From Palaemon carinicauda (lineage: Eukaryota > Arthropoda > Malacostraca > Decapoda > Palaemonidae), in the NCBI RefSeq assembly GCF_036898095.1, contig NC_090751.1, positions 80,010,157-80,074,156 on the forward strand: a stretch of 64,000 nucleotides of DNA, read 5' to 3'. Under the pieces are notes generated by a model, which ran no database searches, was not told where the DNA came from, and saw only the letters and a list, made by a program, of their open reading frames with translations. Shown piece by piece: positions 55,301 to 64,000 of this stretch. The position numbers and the translations under genes were made by a program. How positions within the stretch are numbered: position 1 is the stretch's first letter; each line of letters opens with the position of its first letter.

Positions 55301-58300
55301 GGCTTTGTGGTGGCCTAGTGGTGGCGTCCTTGCATGGCGATTGCCGCGCTAGGGTTCGATCCCCTCTCATACTCTGTAGTTCCTCTGGTTGCTGCAACCT
55401 CACCTTCCATGTCAGCTGAGGCTTTGTGGTGGCCTAGTGGTGGCGTCCTTGCATGGCGATTGCCGCGCTAGGGTTCGATCCCCTCTCATACTCTGTAGTT
55501 CCTCTGGTTGCTGCAACCTCACCTTCCATGTCAGCTGAGGCTTTGTGGTGGCCTAGTGGTGGCGTCCTTGCATGGCGATTGCCGCGCTAGGGTTCGATCC
55601 CCTCTCATACTCTGTAGTTCCTCTGGTTGCTGCAACCTCACCTTCCATGTCAGCTGAGGCTTTGTGGTGGCCTAGTGGTGGCGTCCTTGCATGGCGATTG
55701 CCGCGCTAGGGTTCGATCCCCTCTCATACTCTGTAGTTCCTCTGGTTGCTGCAACCTCACCTTCCATGTCAGCTGAGGCTTTGTGGTGGCCTAGTGGTGG
55801 CGTCCTTGCATGGCGATTGCCGCGCTAGGGTTCGATCCCCTCTCATACTCTGTAGTTCCTCTGGTTGCTGCAACCTCACCTTCCATGTCAGCTGAGGCTT
55901 TGTGGTGGCCTAGTGGTGGCGTCCTTGCATGGCGATTGCCGCGCTAGGGTTCGATCCCCTCTCATACTCTGTAGTTCCTCTGGTTGCTGCAACCTCACCT
56001 TCCATGTCAGCTGAGGCTTTGTGGTGGCCTAGTGGTGGCGTCCTTGCATGGCGATTGCCGCGCTAGGGTTCGATCCCCTCTCATACTCTGTAGTTCCTCT
56101 GGTTGCTGCAACCTCACCTTCCATGTCAGCTGAGGCTTTGTGGTGGCCTAGTGGTGGCGTCCTTGCATGGCGATTGCCGCGCTAGGGTTCGATCCCCTCT
56201 CATACTCTGTAGTTCCTCTGGTTGCTGCAACCTCACCTTCCATGTCAGCTGAGGCTTTGTGGTGGCCTAGTGGTGGCGTCCTTGCATGGCGATTGCCGCG
56301 CTAGGGTTCGATCCCCTCTCATACTCTGTAGTTCCTCTGGTTGCTGCAACCTCACCTTCCATGTCAGCTGAGGCTTTGTGGTGGCCTAGAGGTGGCGTCC
56401 TTGCATGGCGATTGCCGCGCTAGGGTTCGATCCCCTCTCATACTCTGTAGTTCCTCTGGTTGCTGCAACCTCACCTTCCATGTCAGCTGAGGCTTTGTGG
56501 TGGCCTAGAGGTGGCGTCCTTGCATGGCGATTGCCGCGCTAGGGTTCGATCCCCTCTCATACTCTGTAGTTCCTCTGGTTGCTGCAACCTCACCTTCCAT
56601 GTCAGCTGAGGCTTTGTGGTGGCCTAGAGGTGGCGTCCTTGCATGGCGATTGCCGCGCTAGGGTTCGATCCCCTCTCATACTCTGTAGTTCCTCTGGTTG
56701 CTGCAACCTCACCTTCCATGTCAGCTGAGGCTTTGTGGTGGCCTAGAGGTGGCGTCCTTGCATGGCGATTGCCGCGCTAGGGTTCGATCCCCTCTCATAC
56801 TCTGTAGTTCCTCTGGTTGCTGCAACCTCACCTTCCATGTCAGCTGAGGCTTTGTGGTGGCCTAGAGGTGGCGTCCTTGCATGGCGATTGCCGCACTAGG
56901 GTTCGATCCCCTCTCATACTCTGTAGTTCCTCTGGTTGCTGCAACCTCACCTTCCATGTCAGCTGAGGCTTTGTGGTGGCCTAGAGGTGGCGTCCTTGCA
57001 TGGCGATTGCCGCACTAGGGTTCGATCCCCTCTCATACTCTGTAGTTCCTCTGGTTGCTGCAACCTCACCTTCCATGTCAGCTGAGGCTTTGTGGTGGCC
57101 TAGTGGTGGCGTCCTTGCATGGCGATTGCACTAGGGTTCGATCCCCTCTCATACTCTGTAGTTCCTCTGGTTGCTGCAACCTCACCTTCCATGTCAGCTG
57201 AGGCTTTGTGGTGGCCTAGTGGTGGCGTCCTTGCATGGTGATTGCCGCACTAGGGTTCGATCCCCTCTCATACTCTGTAGTTCCTCTGGTTGCTGCAACC
57301 TCACCTTCCATGTCAGCTGAGGCTTTGTGGTGGCCTAGTGGTGGCGTCCTTGCATGGTGATTGCCGCACTAGGGTTCGATCCCCTCTCATACTCTGTAGT
57401 TCCTCTGGTTGCTGCAACCTCACCTTCCCATGTCAGCTGAGGCTTTGTGGTGGCCTAGTGGTGGCGTCCTTGCATGGCGATTGCCGCACTAGGGTTCGAT
57501 CCCCTCTCATACTCTGTAGTTCCTCTGGTTGCTGCAACCTCACCTTCCTTGTCAGCTGAGGCTTTGTGGTGGCCTAGTGGTGGCGTCCTTGCATGGTGAT
57601 TGCCGCACTAGGGTTCGATCCCCTCTCATACTCTGTAGTTCCTCTGGTTGCTGCAACCTCACCTTCCTTGTCAGCTGAGGCTTTGTGGTGGCCTAGTGGT
57701 GGCGTCCTTGCATGGTGATTGCCGCACTAGGGTTCGATCCCCTCTCATACTCTGTAGTTCCTCTGGTTGCTGCAACCTCACCTTCCATGTCAGCTGAGGC
57801 TTTGTGGTGGCCTAGTGGTGGCGTCCTTGCATGGTGATTGCCGCACTAGGGTTCGATCCCCTCTCATACTCTGTAGTTCCTCTGGTTGCTGCAACCTCAC
57901 CTTCCATGTCAGCTGAGGCTTTGTGGTGGCCTAGTGGTGGCGTCCTTGCATGGTGATTGCCGCACTAGGGTTCGATCCCCTCTCATACTCTTTAGTTCCT
58001 CTGGTTGCTGCAACCTCACCTTCCATGTCAGCTGAGGCTTTGTGGTGGCCTAGTGGTGGCGTCCTTGCATGGTGATTGCCGCACTAGGGTTCGATCCCCT
58101 CTCATACTCTTTAGTTCCTCTGGTTGCTGCAACCTCACCTTCCATGTCAGCTGAGGCTTTGTGGTGGCCTAGTGGTGGCGTCCTTGCATGGTGATTGCCG
58201 CACTAGGGTTCGATCCCCTCTCATACTCTTTAGTTCCTCTGGTTGCTGCAACCTCACCTTCCATGTCAGCTGAGGCTTTGTGGTGGCCTAGTGGTGGCGT

Positions 58301-61300
58301 CCTTGCATGGTGATTGCCGCACTAGGGTTCGATCCCCTCTCATACTCTTTAGTTCCTCTGGTTGCTGCAACCTCACCTTCCTTGTCAGCTGAGGCTTTGT
58401 GGTGGCCTAGTGGTGGCGTCCTTGCATGGTGATTGCCGCACTAGGGTTCGATCCCCTCTCATACTCTTTAGTTCCTCTGGTTGCTGCAACCTCACCTTCC
58501 TTGTCAGCTGAGGCTTTGTGGTGGCCTAGTGGTGGCGTCCTTGCATGGTGATTGCCGCACTAGGGTTCGATCCCCTCTCATACTCTTTAGTTCCTCTGGT
58601 TGCTGCAACCTCACCTTCCTTGTCAGCTGAGGCTTTGTGGTGGCCTAGTGGTGGCGTCCTTGCATGGTGATTGCCGCACTAGGGTTCGATCCCCTCTCAT
58701 ACTCTTTAGTTCCTCTGGTTGCTGCAACCTCACCTTCCTTGTCAGCTGAGGCTTTGTGGTGGCCTAGTGGTGGCGTCCTTGCATGGTGATTGCCGCACTA
58801 GGGTTCGATCCCCTCTCATACTCTTTAGTTCCTCTGGTTGCTGCAACCTCACCTTCCATGTCAGCTGAGGCTTTGTGGTGGCCTAGTGGTGGCGTCCTTG
58901 CATGGTGATTGCCGCACTAGGGTTCGATCCCCTCTCATACTCTTTAGTTCCTCTGGTTGCTGCAACCTCACCTTCCATGTCAGCTGAGGCTTTGTGGTGG
59001 CCTAGTGGTGGCGTCCTTGCATGGTGATTGCCGCACTAGGGTTCGATCCCCTCTCATACTCTTTAGTTCCTCTGGTTGCTGCAACCTCACCTTCCATGTC
59101 AGCTGAGGCTTTGTGGTGGCCTAGTGGTGGCGTCCTTGCATGGTGATTGCCGCACTAGGGTTCGATCCCCTCTCATACTCTTTAGTTCCTCTGGTTGCTG
59201 CAACCTCACCTTCCATGTCAGCTGAGGCTTTGTGGTGGCCTAGTGGTGGCGTCCTTGCATGGTGATTGCCGCACTAGGGTTCGATCCCCTCTCATACTCT
59301 TTAGTTCCTCTGGTTGCTGCAACCTCACCTTCCATGTCAGCTGAGGCTTTGTGGTGGCCTAGTGGTGGCGTCCTTGCATGGTGATTGCCGCACTAGGGTT
59401 CGATCCCCTCTCATACTCTTTAGTTCCTCTGGTTGCTGCAACCTCACCTTCCATGTCAGCTGAGGCTTTGTGGTGGCCTAGTGGTGGCGTCCTTGCATGG
59501 TGATTGCCGCACTAGGGTTCGATCCCCTCTCATACTCTTTAGTTCCTCTGGTTGCTGCAACCTCACCTTCCATGTCAGCTGAGGCTTTGTGGTGGCCTAG
59601 TGGTGGCGTCCTTGCATGGTGATTGCCGCACTAGGGTTCGATCCCCTCTCATACTCTTTAGTTCCTCTGGTTGCTGCAACCTCACCTTCCATGTCAGCTG
59701 AGGCTTTGTGGTGGCCTAGTGGTGGCGTCCTTGCATGGTGATTGCCGCACTAGGGTTCGATCCCCTCTCATACTCTTTAGTTCCTCTGGTTGCTGCAACC
59801 TCACCTTCCATGTCAGCTGAGGCTTTGTGGTGGCCTAGTGGTGGCGTCCTTGCATGGTGATTGCCGCACTAGGGTTCGATCCCCTCTCATACTCTTTAGT
59901 TCCTCTGGTTGCTGCAACCTCACCTTCCATGTCAGCTGAGGCTTTGTGGTGGCCTAGTGGTGGCGTCCTTGCATGGCGATTGCCGCGCTAGGGTTCGATC
60001 CCCTCTCATACTCTGTAGTTCCTCTGGTTGCTGCAACCTCACCTTCCATGTCAGCTGAGGCTTTGTGGTGGCCTAGTGGTGGCGTCCTTGCATGGCGATT
60101 GCCGCGCTAGGGTTCGATCCCCTCTCATACTCTGTAGTTCCTCTGGTTGCTGCAACCTCACCTTCCATGTCAGCTGAGGCTTTGTGGTGGCCTAGTGGTG
60201 GCGTCCTTGCATGGCGATTGCCGCGCTAGGGTTCGATCCCCTCTCATACTCTGTAGTTCCTCTGGTTGCTGCAACCTCACCTTCCATGTCAGCTGAGGCT
60301 TTGTGGTGGCCTAGTGGTGGCGTCCTTGCATGGCGATTGCCGCGCTAGGGTTCGATCCCCTCTCATACTCTGTAGTTCCTCTGGTTGCTGCAACCTCACC
60401 TTCCATGTCAGCTGAGGCTTTGTGGTGGCCTAGTGGTGGCGTCCTTGCATGGCGATTGCCGCGCTAGGGTTCGATCCCCTCTCATACTCTGTAGTTCCTC
60501 TGGTTGCTGCAACCTCACCTTCCATGTCAGCTGAGGCTTTGTGGTGGCCTAGTGGTGGCGTCCTTGCATGGCGATTGCCGCGCTAGGGTTCGATCCCCTC
60601 TCATACTCTGTAGTTCCTCTGGTTGCTGCAACCTCACCTTCCATGTCAGCTGAGGCTTTGTGGTGGCCTAGTGGTGGCGTCCTTGCATGGCGATTGCCGC
60701 GCTAGGGTTCGATCCCCTCTCATACTCTGTAGTTCCTCTGGTTGCTGCAACCTCACCTTCCATGTCAGCTGAGGCTTTGTGGTGGCCTAGTGGTGGCGTC
60801 CTTGCATGGCGATTGCCGCGCTAGGGTTCGATCCCCTCTCATACTCTGTAGTTCCTCTGGTTGCTGCAACCTCACCTTCCATGTCAGCTGAGGCTTTGTG
60901 GTGGCCTAGTGGTGGCGTCCTTGCATGGCGATTGCCGCGCTAGGGTTCGATCCCCTCTCATACTCTGTAGTTCCTCTGGTTGCTGCAACCTCACCTTCCA
61001 TGTCAGCTGAGGCTTTGTGGTGGCCTAGTGGTGGCGTCCTTGCATGGCGATTGCCGCGCTAGGGTTCGATCCCCTCTCATACTCTGTAGTTCCTCTGGTT
61101 GCTGCAACCTCACCTTCCATGTCAGCTGAGGCTTTGTGGTGGCCTAGTGGTGGCGTCCTTGCATGGCGATTGCCGCGCTAGGGTTCGATCCCCTCTCATA
61201 CTCTGTAGTTCCTCTGGTTGCTGCAACCTCACCTTCCATGTCAGCTGAGGCTTTGTGGTGGCCTAGTGGTGGCGTCCTTGCATGGCGATTGCCGCGCTAG

Positions 61301-64000
61301 GGTTCGATCCCCTCTCATACTCTGTAGTTCCTCTGGTTGCTGCAACCTCACCTTCCATGTCAGCTGAGGCTTTGTGGTGGCCTAGTGGTGGCGTCCTTGC
61401 ATGGCGATTGCCGCGCTAGGGTTCGATCCCCTCTCATACTCTGTAGTTCCTCTGGTTGCTGCAACCTCACCTTCCATGTCAGCTGAGGCTTTGTGGTGGC
61501 CTAGTGGTGGCGTCCTTGCATGGCGATTGCCGCGCTAGGGTTCGATCCCCTCTCATACTCTGTAGTTCCTCTGGTTGCTGCAACCTCACCTTCCATGTCA
61601 GCTGAGGCTTTGTGGTGGCCTAGTGGTGGCGTCCTTGCATGGCGATTGCCGCGCTAGGGTTCGATCCCCTCTCATACTCTGTAGTTCCTCTGGTTGCTGC
61701 AACCTCACCTTCCATGTCAGCTGAGGCTTTGTGGTGGCCTAGAGGTGGCGTCCTTGCATGGCGATTGCCGCGCTAGGGTTCGATCCCCTCTCATACTCTG
61801 TAGTTCCTCTGGTTGCTGCAACCTCACCTTCCATGTCAGCTGAGGCTTTGTGGTGGCCTAGAGGTGGCGTCCTTGCATGGCGATTGCCGCGCTAGGGTTC
61901 GATCCCCTCTCATACTCTGTAGTTCCTCTGGTTGCTGCAACCTCACCTTCCATGTCAGCTGAGGCTTTGTGGTGGCCTAGAGGTGGCGTCCTTGCATGGC
62001 GATTGCCGCGCTAGGGTTCGATCCCCTCTCATACTCTGTAGTTCCTCTGGTTGCTGCAACCTCACCTTCCATGTCAGCTGAGGCTTTGTGGTGGCCTAGA
62101 GGTGGCGTCCTTGCATGGCGATTGCCGCGCTAGGGTTCGATCCCCTCTCATACTCTGTAGTTCCTCTGGTTGCTGCAACCTCACCTTCCATGTCAGCTGA
62201 GGCTTTGTGGTGGCCTAGAGGTGGCGTCCTTGCATGGCGATTGCCGCGCTAGGGTTCGATCCCCTCTCATACTCTGTAGTTCCTCTGGTTGCTGCAACCT
62301 CACCTTCCATGTCAGCTGAGGCTTTGTGGTGGCCTAGAGGTGGCGTCCTTGCATGGCGATTGCCGCGCTAGGGTTCGATCCCCTCTCATACTCTGTAGTT
62401 CCTCTGGTTGCTGCAACCTCACCTTCCATGTCAGCTGAGGCTTTGTGGTGGCCTAGAGGTGGCGTCCTTGCATGGCGATTGCCGCGCTAGGGTTCGATCC
62501 CCTCTCATACTCTGTAGTTCCTCTGGTTGCTGCAACCTCACCTTCCATGTCAGCTGAGGCTTTGTGGTGGCCTAGAGGTGGCGTCCTTGCATGGCGATTG
62601 CCGCGCTAGGGTTCGATCCCCTCTCATACTCTGTAGTTCCTCTGGTTGCTGCAACCTCACCTTCCATGTCAGCTGAGGCTTTGTGGTGGCCTAGAGGTGG
62701 CGTCCTTGCATGGCGATTGCCGCGCTAGGGTTCGATCCCCTCTCATACTCTGTAGTTCCTCTGGTTGCTGCAACCTCACCTTCCATGTCAGCTGAGGCTT
62801 TGTGGTGGCCTAGAGGTGGCGTCCTTGCATGGCGATTGCCGCACTAGGGTTCGATCCCCTCTCATACTCTGTAGTTCCTCTGGTTGCTGCAACCTCACCT
62901 TCCATGTCAGCTGAGGCTTTGTGGTGGCCTAGAGGTGGCGTCCTTGCATGGCGATTGCCGCACTAGGGTTCGATCCCCTCTCATACTCTGTAGTTCCTCT
63001 GGTTGCTGCAACCTCACCTTCCATGTCAGCTGAGGCTTTGTGGTGGCCTAGAGGTGGCGTCCTTGCATGGCGATTGCCGCACTAGGGTTCGATCCCCTCT
63101 CATACTCTGTAGTTCCTCTGGTTGCTGCAACCTCACCTTCCATGTCAGCTGAGGCTTTGTGGTGGCCTAGAGGTGGCGTCCTTGCATGGCGATTGCCGCA
63201 CTAGGGTTCGATCCCCTCTCATACTCTGTAGTTCCTCTGGTTGCTGCAACCTCACCTTCCATGTCAGCTGAGGCTTTGTGGTGGCCTAGAGGTGGCGTCC
63301 TTGCATGGCGATTGCCGCACTAGGGTTCGATCCCCTCTCATACTCTGTAGTTCCTCTGGTTGCTGCAACCTCACCTTCCATGTCAGCTGAGGCTTTGTGG
63401 TGGCCTAGAGGTGGCGTCCTTGCATGGCGATTGCCGCACTAGGGTTCGATCCCCTCTCATACTCTGTAGTTCCTCTGGTTGCTGCAACCTCACCTTCCAT
63501 GTCAGCTGAGGCTTTGTGGTGGCCTAGAGGTGGCGTCCTTGCATGGCGATTGCCGCACTAGGGTTCGATCCCCTCTCATACTCTGTAGTTCCTCTGGTTG
63601 CTGCAACCTCACCTTCCATGTCAGCTGAGGCTTTGTGGTGGCCTAGAGGTGGCGTCCTTGCATGGCGATTGCCGCACTAGGGTTCGATCCCCTCTCATAC
63701 TCTGTAGTTCCTCTGGTTGCTGCAACCTCACCATCCATGTCAGCTGAGGCTTTGTGGTGGCCTAGAGGTGGCGTCCTTGCATGGCGATTGCCGCACTAGG
63801 GTTCGATCCCCTCTCATACTCTGTAGTTCCTCTGGTTGCTGCAACCTCACCTTCCATGTCAGCTGAGGCTTTGTGGTGGCCTAGAGGTGGCGTCCTTGCA
63901 TGGCGATTGCCGCACTAGGGTTCGATCCCCTCTCATACTCTGTAGTTCCTCTGGTTGCTGCAACCTCACCTTCCATGTCAGCTGAGGCTTTGTGGTGGCC
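49395..64000 (+). repeat. 119-bp satellite array with tRNA-like (SINE head) unit
   Basis: About 122 head-to-tail units, extremely homogeneous, continuing past the window end. CGCACTAGGG recurs at 49395, 49514 and 49633, giving a period of 119 bp. Each unit holds TGGCCTAGTGG, which fits the Pol III A box TRGYNNARNGG, and 31 nt later GGTTCGATCCC, which fits the B box GGTTCGANNCC. The T-arm-like stem around TTCGATC pairs four of five positions, but the acceptor arms do not pair, so this is a degenerate tRNA-like segment, not a tRNA gene. The remainder (TAGTTCCTCTGGTTGCTGCA, ACCTCACCTTCC, GTCAGCTGAGG) resembles the start of a SINE body. Few variable sites exist: GCGAT/GTGAT, CACTAG/CGCTAG, CTGTAG/CTTTAG, CCATG/CCTTG, AGTGG/AGAGG. 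No run of four T is present to end Pol III transcription. Confidence 0.95.

Noticed and set aside
57290..57559. 89-codon open frame in the satellite
   Set aside because: Produced by the one-base insertion near 57427 joining two frames of the repeat. Peptide is just the repeat translated.
49395..64000. CRISPR-like regular repeat array
   Set aside because: Units are contiguous and nearly identical over the full 119 bp, with no unique spacers. This is a eukaryotic satellite.
49395..64000. Cluster of functional tRNA genes
   Set aside because: A and B boxes fit, but the acceptor arms do not pair and the D and anticodon arms are degenerate. It is tRNA-derived sequence, not tRNA.

Overview
The window reads as nuclear DNA from a decapod crustacean. 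The evidence is very dense microsatellites (AT, AG/CT, AAT, GT), twelve copies of a LINE 3' tail carrying a (TAA)n end, and several young DIRS retrotransposons, an order known to be common in Decapoda. The species call rests partly on remembered repeat families and is an inference. I see no convincing host gene, rRNA or tRNA gene. All coding material belongs to mobile elements.

Region 1 (1-30.5 kb) is old, AT-rich repeat landscape. It holds (a) a complete but dead Tc1/mariner-group DNA transposon at 816-4059 with about 478-bp terminal inverted repeats and a TA target duplication, inside a GT-rich tract; its transposase has two in-frame stops and a D-to-E spacing near that of the DD82E ('Sailor') group; (b) a relic of an RNase H-bearing LINE at about 10.3-11.3 kb; (c) twelve pieces of a non-LTR element family ending in (TAA)n, two of which still encode reverse-transcriptase or C-terminal sequence; (d) a fold-back element of 456 bp at 28739-29194 with a perfect 9-bp target duplication; (e) a G-rich minisatellite at 24.69-25.6 kb and many simple repeats.

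Region 2 (30.5-48.9 kb) is a nest of three DIRS-like tyrosine-recombinase retrotransposons. An outer element (30507-43550, + strand) was split inside ORF1 by a 6.18-kb second element (31062-37240, + strand). A third copy (43551 to beyond 48894, - strand), almost identical to the second, sits at the outer element's 3' tip. Each has inverted terminal repeats, an internal complementary region, ORF1 (Gag-like), ORF2 (reverse transcriptase, RNase H, methyltransferase-like domain) and ORF3 (tyrosine recombinase). In every copy ORF3 lies in the same frame as ORF1, separated by one TGA. The two young copies have Phe where the outer copy's DNA has the presumed nucleophilic Tyr. The outer copy has a 2-nt frameshift just before that codon.

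Region 3 (48895-49394) is a 500-N assembly gap, starting inside a 15-bp GC-rich tandem repeat of the third DIRS copy.

Region 4 (49395-64000) is one tandem array of a 119-bp unit, about 122 copies, running off the window. Each unit carries matches to the A box and B box of a tRNA-type Pol III promoter, so the array looks like the amplified head of a tRNA-derived SINE. Diagnostic variants occur in the same order in two consecutive blocks of about 7 kb (49.4-57.1 and 57.1-64.0 kb), which suggests a large internal duplication of the array or an assembly effect.
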